From Nitrosomonas sp. (lineage in GTDB: Bacteria; Pseudomonadota; Gammaproteobacteria; Burkholderiales; Nitrosomonadaceae): a stretch of 11,253 bases of DNA. Positions 1-6,302 of the stretch are shown piece after piece (the first letter of the stretch is position 1; each line of letters opens with the position of its first letter). The stretch lies in contig JAJFJI010000205.1 in the NCBI GenBank assembly GCA_021774205.1, positions 1 through 11,253 on the forward strand, given 5' to 3'. The notes below the pieces were generated by a model. It saw only the letters and a list, made by a program, of their open reading frames with translations. It had not been told where the DNA came from and made no database searches. The translations under genes were made by a program, and so were the position numbers.

Positions 1-1
1 C

Positions 2-160
2 AGCATTCCTAATCAACAAGCCAAACAAATGGATAATGATGCCCTTTCTATTATCTATCAGCAACCTATGTTAGTGCCTGGTGAAGAAGGCTTGCGTGAT
101 ATCCGTATTGTGAAGGCCATCTACCGGTCAGCAGCCCAGAACCAGCGGATAGCCTTATAG
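2..160 (+). CDS. Gfo/Idh/MocA-family oxidoreductase, C-terminal fragment (5' end outside window)
   Basis: An open frame runs in from the left edge and stops at TAG 158-160, giving 52 visible residues. The segment PMLVPGEEGLRDIRIVKAIY followed by RSAA is typical of the C-terminal end of Gfo/Idh/MocA NAD(P)-dependent sugar oxidoreductases, especially the glucose-fructose oxidoreductase (GFOR)-like branch. There the last helix, with G-E-x-G-x-x-D and the A-I-Y-x-S-A pattern, packs against the substrate domain. The N-terminal Rossmann domain and the catalytic Lys lie outside the window, so substrate and cofactor cannot be judged. No hairpin terminator is visible after the stop. The next gene, 140-150 bp downstream on the same strand, is unrelated and probably has its own promoter. 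Confidence 0.75.
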   Translation, partial: SIPNQQAKQMDNDALSIIYQQPMLVPGEEGLRDIRIVKAIYRSAAQNQRIAL

Positions 161-238
161 ATTAAGGGGATTCTAAATGATTCGAAACCAAGTATTTTTT
201 TGATTGTTCATCGTCAATCCGATTTTCAGTAGATTTTT

Positions 239-269
239 TTGATGAAAAGGACGCTTTCTTTCCTATACT
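239..269 (+). promoter_or_regulatory. Possible sigma-70 promoter for the nuclease gene
   Basis: TATACT at 264-269 is a good -10 match. TTGATG at 239-244 could serve as -35, but the 19-bp spacer is long. Transcription would start near 276, giving a leader of about 35 nt to the ATG at 312. Seen by eye only. Confidence 0.3.
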
Positions 270-311
270 TATTGTGAGTTCTAATTTACGGCCATACAAA
301 TGGAGTTGCAT

Positions 312-1037
312 ATGTTGGACATTTTATCGATGAGGCCGGAAATGCGATATGGTTGCCCCGCTGCAGACCAAATTTTGTTTAATCGTTTTTATGTCGTTGG
401 ATATTCTTATTATTTCAGGCAAGCAAAGTGGGCGCTGGAAATTGTTGATCCCGATAAAAAAGATTTGGAAGAAGTAGAGCGGTTAAATAACTTTCGTCCA
501 GACTTTAGAATACCTAAAAATTTCAGAGCTGATCTCAGCGATTATCGGCTTAGTGGTTATGATCGAGGTCATTTGGTTGCAAGTGCGAATCTTAACGATG
601 AAGAAATTCAAAATAGCGAAACCTTTTTACTCTCCAATATGTCACCTCAAGCACCGGGTTTTAACCAGCAAAAATGGCGAGAGCTTGAAAGTTTAGTGAG
701 GGCATTGGATGCACAAGATGAGGTATTGGAAACCTACGTGATTACAGGCCCCATATTCGATTTTTTCAAACAAATTAAGCTGATAGGCGAGCGGGACAAT
801 AATGGCATTAGCGTTCCAGTACCGAGCCATTTTTATAAATGTGTTCTTGCAGAAGAAAGAAACGGGCAGATTAAAATGTGGGCTTTTGAAATGGAAAACA
901 AATCACTGGATCAGAATGTCGAGAGTTATCGGGTGACTACTTCCTATTTAGAGCAGCGAACTGGCATATTGTTATGGGACAAACTTACCGGACCTGAAAT
1001 TCAACAGGAGAAAGATCAGATTCGGAAAATGTGGTAG
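312..1037 (+). CDS. DNA/RNA non-specific endonuclease (NUC, beta-beta-alpha-metal family)
   Basis: This is a Mg-dependent nuclease of the Serratia NucA / mitochondrial EndoG type, which cleaves DNA and RNA without sequence specificity. Counting from the ATG at 300, the catalytic motif DRGHL is at residues 88-92 with general-base His91. It is followed by SNMSPQ (112-117) and FNQQKWRELE (121-130), whose Asn122 and Glu130 match the metal-binding Asn and nearby Glu of the family. The frame is first open at ATG 300. ATG 312 is preferred because GGAG (302-305) sits 6 nt ahead of it, while ATG 300 has no Shine-Dalgarno. From 312 the protein has 241 residues. No signal peptide is visible, unlike secreted Serratia-type nucleases, so it acts in the cytoplasm or is exported by another route. 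Its 3' end overlaps the convergent sulfotransferase by 22 bp. The family call is firm; the biological role is unknown. Confidence 0.85.
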   Translation: MLDILSMRPEMRYGCPAADQILFNRFYVVGYSYYFRQAKWALEIVDPDKKDLEEVERLNNFRPDFRIPKNFRADLSDYRLSGYDRGHLVASANLNDEEIQNSETFLLSNMSPQAPGFNQQKWRELESLVRALDAQDEVLETYVITGPIFDFFKQIKLIGERDNNGISVPVPSHFYKCVLAEERNGQIKMWAFEMENKSLDQNVESYRVTTSYLEQRTGILLWDKLTGPEIQQEKDQIRKMW

Positions 1038-1747
1038 GTTTTACGCATGATATTTCTAATGGTCTGTACCCCTATGGACTTTTTCTTTCGCTTGTTTCTT
1101 TCAGCCAACATCGTATCGTAAAATTCTTTGTCTTTTTTATTAAGCTCGTAAAAATCACGCTTTATGGCGTCGCTTATTTTGATTGATGGTTTTTGACCTT
1201 TGTTTTCTACGGGCGGTTTTGTTCTTTTTAATCCAAGCAATCTTTGCAGGTCGGCGATGTCCTCATCGAATGTCTCGAGAAAACCAATAAACCAGAAATC
1301 TTCAGGTTTGCTTAAGGGATACAAAAAGTGTTGTGTATAAATATTTTGCATCCAGTGGTCATCAGATAAAAGAAATTTTTCTAGATCCGGTTTTTGGTCG
1401 AGAAAATATTTTCTATAAATTTTACCATGTGGCTCTGGGTCTTCAGTAGATGGTAGGTTTAACCAGTAATAGTAATGTGAGATGGCCCGATCCAGTGGCT
1501 CTCTTAAAATTGTGAGTACCCTGGGCTTTTCCATGATATCTTTATAGGTCACATATGGATTATGCGTATGTATGGCGCTGATATCTGTTTCCGTATTTTC
1601 TGTATTTGTATCATATCCATAATCCAGATGTAGGTTGTTGCCAAATCGGGCTAATAACACTTGCTTAAGCGAAGTGCCACCCGTTTTGGGCACGTGAATA
1701 GATAAAAGTAAATTGGCGTTGTATCTTCTGATGAATTCTGGTTTCAA
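1016..1747 (-). CDS. Sulfotransferase family protein (PAPS-dependent)
   Basis: A 243-residue protein with the two PAPS-binding signatures of sulfotransferases. The 5'-phosphosulfate loop is HVPKTGGTS at residues 18-26, and the 3'-phosphate site is TILREPLDRAIS at 79-90, with Arg82 and Ser90. The later IGFLETFDEDIADLQRLLGL (154-173) is typical of the Sulfotransfer_2 / bacterial carbohydrate sulfotransferase group. It would transfer sulfate from PAPS to a hydroxyl group, probably on a glycan; the acceptor cannot be told. The start is a TTG at 1745-1747, supported by AAGGAAG on the minus strand (1753-1759) with AGGA 7 nt upstream. A basic segment (RNKRKKKS) lies near the C terminus. No sulfate-activation or glycan genes are adjacent, so it looks like a solitary accessory gene. 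It is convergent with the nuclease, and the upstream side is IS debris. Confidence 0.82.
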   Translation of the reverse strand: MKPEFIRRYNANLLLSIHVPKTGGTSLKQVLLARFGNNLHLDYGYDTNTENTETDISAIHTHNPYVTYKDIMEKPRVLTILREPLDRAISHYYYWLNLPSTEDPEPHGKIYRKYFLDQKPDLEKFLLSDDHWMQNIYTQHFLYPLSKPEDFWFIGFLETFDEDIADLQRLLGLKRTKPPVENKGQKPSIKISDAIKRDFYELNKKDKEFYDTMLAERNKRKKKSIGVQTIRNIMRKTYHIFRI

Positions 1748-1752
1748 TGCTT

Positions 1753-1759
1753 CTTCCTT
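1753..1759 (-). promoter_or_regulatory. Ribosome binding site deciding the TTG start of the sulfotransferase
   Basis: On the minus strand this reads AAGGAAG, with AGGA 7 nt before TTG 1745-1747. No ATG in frame upstream gives a better choice, and the kinase-like P-loop PKTGGTS begins only 18 residues in, so a later start is unlikely. Confidence 0.6.
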
Positions 1760-1888
1760 TTATGGTTAATCCGGTAATCGGGGCAAATTTTTTCTACGTT
1801 GTTTCCATTAGCTTGAACACTATAGCCAGCGTCGATGCCCGACTGCCACAATTCTTGTTTTTGGTTGTTCTTAGTCTGACGGTGGCAA

Positions 1889-2279
1889 TTACGGACGCAA
1901 CCGGATTGATGGTTTTGATATGTTTCTAGTTTTTAAATGGATAATCATGGGCTTGTCGTTTAACTCAGAAAATCGCTTAAGATTAAATACCAATCCACGA
2001 ACACCTACTTGAATCAGTCACACCAGCAAAGGTGGCTGCTATCTTATTGATTAGCCCACTTTGCATATCTACCGAAGCATGTTCATTTTATCCATACCAG
2101 TATTTCTTCTGACCCTTACATCCAAAGCGTGTCTGCTTATCATTCAGGCTTTGCTCAATCAACGTAACCACTGTATCAGCACTTGTTTTCCCTTTTAATC
2201 GATCTCGAATCTTGTCTCGCTGACCACGACTCATACGATCCAATGAATTCATTCAAACTTTGAATTCCATAGCTTTCAT
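1889..2279 (-). pseudogene. Degraded transposase relic, apparently IS1595-like N-terminus joined to IS5-like core and C-terminus
   Basis: On the minus strand an ATG at 2277-2279 has GAGGT 7 nt upstream and opens MKAMEFKV, then a TGA stop, then MNSLDRMSRGQRDKIRDRLK and SADTVVTLIEQS. This resembles the N-terminal region of IS1595-type transposases. In the same frame follow FGCKGQKKYWYG, an in-frame TAA, then HASVDMQSGLINKIAAT and AGVTDSS, which match the conserved FGCKGxxKYWYGYKxHVSVDMQSG block of IS5-family transposases. After a frame change at about 2010, RGLVFNLKRF and a short tail to TAA (1889-1891) match the IS5 C-terminal NLKR region. The middle of the catalytic domain is therefore missing. 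Premature stops and the internal deletion make it inactive. Terminal inverted repeats and target duplications were not found. IS5 assignment is fairly secure; IS1595 assignment for the N-terminus is tentative. Confidence 0.7.
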
Positions 2280-2392
2280 GGTGTGCACCTCTATTTTTAC
2301 ATCCTGATACACATCGGACACTTAATTCAACAGCTCATTACGACATAGCCATTTACTTTTCATTAAAGTTTAGTGGATATGTTTGCAAGATT

Positions 2393-2420
2393 GTGTAGAA
2401 TTTGTGTAAAGATTTGTAAA
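2393..2420 (+). promoter_or_regulatory. CpxR-box-like direct repeat
   Basis: GTAAA (2406-2410), 5 bp, GTAAA (2416-2420) is a perfect match to the known CpxR box GTAAA-N(4-8)-GTAAA. A third, weaker unit (TGTAGAA) lies about 11 bp upstream, so the three units recur roughly once per helical turn, as OmpR-family regulators prefer. It lies about 84 bp upstream of a truncated response-regulator frame, suggesting an autoregulated promoter of a now-broken gene. Assignment rests on the motif alone. Confidence 0.4.
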
Positions 2421-2503
2421 AATAGGTGCTGGCATGGTTCTTTATAGCAAGGTGAACTGTGATGAAGTATCCATCATTCAGTTAATCAATAGGTGTAAAA
2501 AAA

Positions 2504-2659
2504 GTGAGTCAGGTCCTGCTTGTGGATGACGACATAGCGTTGTGTGAATTGGGGGCTTTATTGTTATATGCACAGAAACCGGATCGAAACTTTACAATCG
2601 ACCTGAACAAGGTCTGTGATACTTATCGTATTATCGAATCAATACGCCTTGGACAATAG
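2504..2659 (+). pseudogene. Truncated response regulator (receiver-domain N-terminus only)
   Basis: GTG at 2504 has AGGTG (2491-2495) 8 nt upstream and opens VSQVLLVDDDIALCEL, the classic beginning of an OmpR/CpxR-type receiver domain: hydrophobic beta-1 followed by the acidic DDD pocket. After about 16 residues the similarity stops. The frame continues with an unrelated-looking stretch and ends at TAG 2657-2659 after 51 residues. The phosphoacceptor Asp, the Lys of the receiver and any DNA-binding domain are absent. In another frame nearby, ALDNREKEQITNIIESR looks protein-like, so more than one frameshift or deletion may have occurred. Family call comes from the N-terminal motif only. Confidence 0.5.
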
Positions 2660-2748
2660 GGAAAAAGAACAAATAACGAATATTATTGAGTCACGGTAAA
2701 GATTCTTCGATTGTTAGTGGGTACTGCTTTACTACTGGTTAAAATTGA

Positions 2749-2976
2749 ATCAAAATTAACGGTATCAATACAGTATTCAATGGCGTTAAACAGGCGGCTA
2801 CGATACATCAATTAAACCTTGCTGTAGCAGAGTTGGTTATTGATGCGTGTAAAAAGGGTGTTTCTCCCGAGTTATTGACGTTGTTTTTGTATTAGGTAAT
2901 AGCCAGTAGCCAAGGCTTAGTTAATATAAACAATATTATCCAGTCAGTAACTGAGGGGCATCGTATTATGAATTGA
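2749..2976 (+). pseudogene. Interrupted reading frame, unidentified
   Basis: The plus frame is open from 2749 and protein-like: IKINGINTVFNGVKQAA, then LAVAELVIDACKKGVSPELL and TLFLY. It is broken by TAG at 2893-2895 and then goes on in the same frame with VIASSQGLVNINNIIQSVTE and GHRIMN to TGA 2974-2976. The even amphipathic composition and the single in-frame stop (TAG could come from CAG, giving FLYQVIASSQG) suggest a gene inactivated by one nonsense mutation. No start codon with a Shine-Dalgarno is evident, because the frame follows stops at 2740 and 2746. I do not recognise the family. Confidence 0.4.
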
Positions 2977-3006
2977 TAAGCTTGCGCGCTTGAAGGAGTT
3001 ATTCTT

Positions 3007-3069
3007 TTGAGTGATTCGGTTGCGAAGACGGGTGCTGTGACTTCCTCTGATCCGATAACGTATTTATAA
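3007..3069 (+). CDS. Possible 20-residue small ORF or leftover N-terminus
   Basis: TTG at 3007-3009 is preceded by a perfect AAGGAG (2993-2998) with an 8-nt spacer, the best Shine-Dalgarno in this region. It encodes (M)SDSVAKTGAVTSSDPITYL and stops at TAA 3067-3069. The carboxypeptidase ATG follows 16 nt later and has no Shine-Dalgarno of its own. The ORF could be a leader peptide that couples translation into the carboxypeptidase, or simply the surviving start of a gene whose body was deleted when this region decayed. No family recognised. Confidence 0.3.
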   Translation: MSDSVAKTGAVTSSDPITYL

Positions 3070-3085
3070 AATAATGAAACTTTAA

Positions 3086-4591
3086 ATGACTAACAAAAAT
3101 TACCAACAGCTAGTTGAAAAATTATCGGAAATTTCTTATCTCAATGGCGTAATGAGTACGTTGGGTTGGGATCAGGAAGTTGTCATGCCGATGGGTGCTT
3201 CCGAAGCTCGGGCACAGCAAATTTCTGCGCTTGCGGGCGTGATTCATGAGCGCACGACAGACTTGCGGCTAGGCGATTGCTTGGCTGCGCTGGAGACGGA
3301 AGACTTAGATGGTTTTAATGCCTTGCAAATTTGTAATATACGAGAGGCGCGCCGTAAATATGACTTGGAAACCAAAATATCTAAGAAATTGGTTAAGGAG
3401 ATGGCTGAACTGTCTTCACAAGGACATACTGTATGGGTTGCGGCACGTCAAGATAATAAATTCTCTGATTTTGCACCGCTATTAAAGCGCTTCATTAAAT
3501 TAAAAAAAGAATGGGCGCAATGCGTATTTCCAGACATGGAGCAATATGATGCCAATATCGATAATTTTGAACGCGGCACGACAATGGCTGAAATTACGCC
3601 AATTTTTGAACGGTTAAAAATGGAATTAATTCCACTAATCCAGTCTATTCAAGACAGGCAATATCAACCTGACAGTTCTTTTTTGCAAGGAACTTTTCCG
3701 GTAGGAAAACAAGAAGCCCTGGCTCGCAAGATTAGCAAGGATATTGGCTTTCGGTTTGATTGTGGGCGTATGGATGTATCGGTTCATCCCTTTTGTGGCG
3801 GCAGTCATCCCACCGATGTTCGCATTACAACCCGTTATAAGGACAGCGATTTTATTGAATCATTGTACGCAGTCATTCATGAAACAGGACATGGACTATA
3901 TGAACAAGGGCGCATGCTGGAAGAACGTGATTTACCAGCGTCAGAATCACTCACCATGGGCATCCATGAATCCCAATCGCTGTTCTGGGAGCGTATGATT
4001 GCGCAAAGTAAAAATTTCTGTGTTCATTACTTTGAAACCATTCAAGCCACTTTTCCGGATAATTTGCAAGGTGCGACTGCTGATTCACTTTATCGGGCAA
4101 TCAATACCTGTAAGCCAGATTTTATTCGTGTCGAAGCGGATGAACTGACTTATCCATTGCATATCATTTTGCGCTATGAGATTGAAAAGGGCTTGTTTGA
4201 TGATTCAATAGCTGTCGATGATTTGCCGGAAGTTTGGAATGATATGATGATGAAATACCTTGGTATCAAACCACCAACTGATACATTAGGCGTGTTGCAG
4301 GATTCACACTGGAGTAGCGGCGCTTTTGGCTATTTTCCCTCTTACACTTTAGGTGCGATATATGCTTGTCAGTTTTATAAAACCATGACGAATGAACTTC
4401 CCGATGTTGAGAATAAAATCGAGACAGGTAATTTTGCACCAATTAAAACCTGGTTAAATGAAAAAATCCATCGTCAGGGCAGTCTTTATACGCCACAGGA
4501 TCTGGTTCACCGGATAACGGGTGAATCGCTTAATCCGGATTATTTTATTGATTATCTTAAAAGAAAGTACAGTGCTATTTATCAACTGTAA
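3086..4591 (+). CDS. Carboxypeptidase M32 (thermostable carboxypeptidase 1 / Taq family)
   Basis: A 501-residue zinc metallocarboxypeptidase that removes C-terminal residues from peptides in the cytoplasm; M32 enzymes are usually about 500 residues, so it is full length. The zinc site is HETGH at residues 265-269 (ligands His265 and His269, catalytic Glu266) with third ligand Glu295 in HESQSLFWE. Other M32 signatures are present in order: HPF shortly before the zinc site, DELTYPLHI (a variant of DEPTYxLHI), and SHWSSGAFGYFPSYTLGA near the C-terminus. The N-terminal helical region (YLNGVMSTLGWDQEVVMP) is normal for the family, supporting ATG 3086. The start has no clear Shine-Dalgarno, only an A/T-rich leader with a TATAAA-like stretch at 3065-3070 and the small ORF just upstream. 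It is monocistronic and convergent with ftsB. Native substrates are unknown; a role in peptide turnover is likely. Confidence 0.95.
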   Translation: MTNKNYQQLVEKLSEISYLNGVMSTLGWDQEVVMPMGASEARAQQISALAGVIHERTTDLRLGDCLAALETEDLDGFNALQICNIREARRKYDLETKISKKLVKEMAELSSQGHTVWVAARQDNKFSDFAPLLKRFIKLKKEWAQCVFPDMEQYDANIDNFERGTTMAEITPIFERLKMELIPLIQSIQDRQYQPDSSFLQGTFPVGKQEALARKISKDIGFRFDCGRMDVSVHPFCGGSHPTDVRITTRYKDSDFIESLYAVIHETGHGLYEQGRMLEERDLPASESLTMGIHESQSLFWERMIAQSKNFCVHYFETIQATFPDNLQGATADSLYRAINTCKPDFIRVEADELTYPLHIILRYEIEKGLFDDSIAVDDLPEVWNDMMMKYLGIKPPTDTLGVLQDSHWSSGAFGYFPSYTLGAIYACQFYKTMTNELPDVENKIETGNFAPIKTWLNEKIHRQGSLYTPQDLVHRITGESLNPDYFIDYLKRKYSAIYQL

Positions 4592-4602
4592 CGATTGAGT
4601 GC

Positions 4603-4673
4603 ATCGCAGTAACTGTTCAAATTGCGCCTAACATTCGTCAGTTCAAGGCGCAAAATGTGAGTTTACTTGTGTA
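4603..4673 (+). repeat. 71-bp dispersed repeat, copy 1
   Basis: Begins with ATCGCAGTAACTG and has GCGCAAAATGTGAGTTT near the end. It aligns without gaps to copy 2 at 6355-6425 with 58 of 71 bases identical by hand count; weaker similarity continues about 7 bp further. This copy also holds a perfect 7-bp inverted repeat TTGCGCC (4622-4628) / GGCGCAA (4647-4653) with an 18-nt loop. It lies between the convergent carboxypeptidase and ftsB genes. There is no T-tract at the hairpin, so it is not a classical terminator. Confidence 0.75.
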
Positions 4674-4728
4674 TAGTATCTAACCATCCATTAACTAATT
4701 TGGCGGCAGTGTTATTGTCATAATCAAG

Positions 4729-5019
4729 TTATGGTTTTTTTTGATGATTACTTTTTGATATTTGGAAAAAAATTTCATCTTGTTTGATCATCCCTAATTC
4801 ACTACGGGCTCGTTCTTCAATGGCATCAAGGCCTTGTTTGAGGTCATTGACTTCTGCTTCGAGAATGGTATTTCTGTTTTGAAGTTCACGGTTAGTTTGG
4901 CGGGCAGCCTTAACTTCTTGATCCAATCCCCAGACTTTTAGCCAACCACCTTTGCCATACCATGATGGATATTGCAGTAAGGCAATTAATACTATGAAGA
5001 TTAGGGCGAGAAACTTCAT
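4729..5019 (-). CDS. ftsB: Cell division protein FtsB
   Basis: A 96-residue bitopic membrane protein of the FtsB/DivIC family, part of the FtsQ-FtsL-FtsB complex that activates septal peptidoglycan synthesis. A hydrophobic segment at residues 3-16 (FLALIFIVLIALLQ) directly after MK is the membrane anchor. Residues 32-70 form a heptad-like coiled coil (LDQEVKAARQTNRELQNRN onward). The C-terminal ERARSELGMIKQDEIFFQ (69-86) is the conserved FtsB signature. Its ATG shares one base with the enolase stop (TAATG), so translation is probably coupled to eno, a common arrangement in proteobacteria. No separate promoter is visible. Length is normal for the family. Confidence 0.95.
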   Translation of the reverse strand: MKFLALIFIVLIALLQYPSWYGKGGWLKVWGLDQEVKAARQTNRELQNRNTILEAEVNDLKQGLDAIEERARSELGMIKQDEIFFQISKSNHQKKP

Positions 5020-6302
5020 TATCTTAGCTGGTAAAACGCGCGCCGTGCGGCATAGTTTGCTGCATCACCAAGATCTTCTTCTATACGTAGCAATTGGTTG
5101 TATTTGGCTAAACGGTCAGAGCGGGAAAGAGAGCCTGTTTTAATTTGCAATGCATTAGTGGCTACGGCAATATCAGCAATCGTTGTATCTTCGGTTTCAC
5201 CTGAGCGGTGAGATATGACCGCCGTGTAGCCTGCGCATTTAGCCATTTCGATAGCTGTTAGTGTCTCAGTAAGTGTGCCAATCTGATTGACTTTAATGAG
5301 TATAGAATTGGCAATGCCTTGCACAATCCCTTCCTCGAGGATTTTAGGGTTGGTTACAAATAGATCGTCACCAACCAATTGGACCGATTTGCCAAGTTTA
5401 TGGGTCAGTAGCGCCCAGCCATCCCAGTCATGCTCGCTCATGCCGTCTTCAATACTGATAATCGGATATTTGTCTACCCAAGTGGCCAAATAATCAACAA
5501 ACTGTGCTGAGGTTAGGCTCATGCCATCTGATGGCAAATGGTATTTGCCGTCTTGATAAAACTCCGAGCTGGCGCAATCTAGCCCAATCGCGACATCGGT
5601 TCCTGGCTGGTAACCCGCTTGATCGATAGCCTGTACCATGAGCTGTAACGCCGCTTCATTACTGGCAAGATTGGGTGCAAATCCACCTTCATCACCGACG
5701 GTGGTTGGCATATTTTTTTCGTTGATTAGTTTTTTTAATGTGTTGAAAATTTCTGCGCCACAACGAACCGCCTCACGAAAACTTTGCATTCCCAATGGAA
5801 TGATCATAAATTCCTGCATGTTGATATTATTATTGGCATGTGCGCCGCCATTGATCAAATTCATCATCGGTACCGGCATAGACATGCGCCCAGCGCCACC
5901 CAGATAACGATAGAGCGGCAAGCCGGATTCTTCCGCAGCGGCCTTTGCTGTCGCCAGCGAAACTGCTAACATCGCGTTGGCGCCAAGTCTTGATTTATTT
6001 TCACTGCCATCCAGTTCGATTAAGGATTGATCAATAAAACTTTGTTCAGTTGCATCTAATCCCATGATGGTTTCGGTAATTTCGGTATTGACATTTTCTA
6101 CGGCCTTAAGTACTCCTTTGCCAAAATAGCGCTGAGCATCTCCGTCTCGTAATTCAACGGCTTCCTTGGTACCCACTGATGCACCCGATGGTACGGAAGC
6201 CCGACCCAACACGCCTGATTCAAGCAATATATCGGCTTCAATGGTTGGATTTCCGCGGGAATCCAAAATTTCGCGGGCGATGACATCTACGATTGCGCTC
6301 AT
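5019..6302 (-). CDS. eno: Enolase (phosphopyruvate hydratase)
   Basis: A complete 427-residue enolase, which interconverts 2-phosphoglycerate and phosphoenolpyruvate in glycolysis and gluconeogenesis. Visible key residues are the mobile loop SGASVGTKEA (39-48); Glu205 in VGDEGGFAP (catalytic acid/base partner); metal ligands Asp242 (GLDCASSEFY), Glu285 (SIEDGM) and Asp312 (VGDDLFVTN); catalytic Lys337 in LIKVNQIGTLTET; and the phosphate-binding SHRSGETEDT (364-373). The ATG at 6302 has AGGA (6312-6315, minus strand) 9 nt upstream. The stop overlaps the ftsB start by one base. Upstream lies a 323-bp gap and then pyrG on the same strand. Many betaproteobacteria have kdsA in that gap; here it is absent. 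No unusual residues noted. Confidence 0.98.
   Translation of the reverse strand: MSAIVDVIAREILDSRGNPTIEADILLESGVLGRASVPSGASVGTKEAVELRDGDAQRYFGKGVLKAVENVNTEITETIMGLDATEQSFIDQSLIELDGSENKSRLGANAMLAVSLATAKAAAEESGLPLYRYLGGAGRMSMPVPMMNLINGGAHANNNINMQEFMIIPLGMQSFREAVRCGAEIFNTLKKLINEKNMPTTVGDEGGFAPNLASNEAALQLMVQAIDQAGYQPGTDVAIGLDCASSEFYQDGKYHLPSDGMSLTSAQFVDYLATWVDKYPIISIEDGMSEHDWDGWALLTHKLGKSVQLVGDDLFVTNPKILEEGIVQGIANSILIKVNQIGTLTETLTAIEMAKCAGYTAVISHRSGETEDTTIADIAVATNALQIKTGSLSRSDRLAKYNQLLRIEEDLGDAANYAARRAFYQLR

Noticed and set aside
1747..1929. Plus-strand 60-residue hydrophobic ORF (MLLPFMVNPV...)
   Set aside because: It lies antisense to the sulfotransferase leader and transposase relic tail, has no Shine-Dalgarno and no recognisable domain; its hydrophobicity reflects T-rich antisense DNA.
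1744..1932. Minus-strand frame ending in TGA that overlaps the sulfotransferase TTG, suggesting a coupled upstream gene
   Set aside because: It is open for only about 62 codons between stops, has no ATG or ribosome site, and its upper part is the IS5 relic in another frame.
3007..3069. 20-residue peptide as the N-terminus of a RebB/killing-trait protein
   Set aside because: Only a loose resemblance in the first residues; too short to support any family claim.
3744..3998. Plus-strand 84-residue ORF inside the carboxypeptidase gene
   Set aside because: Out-of-frame shadow of a well-supported M32 gene.
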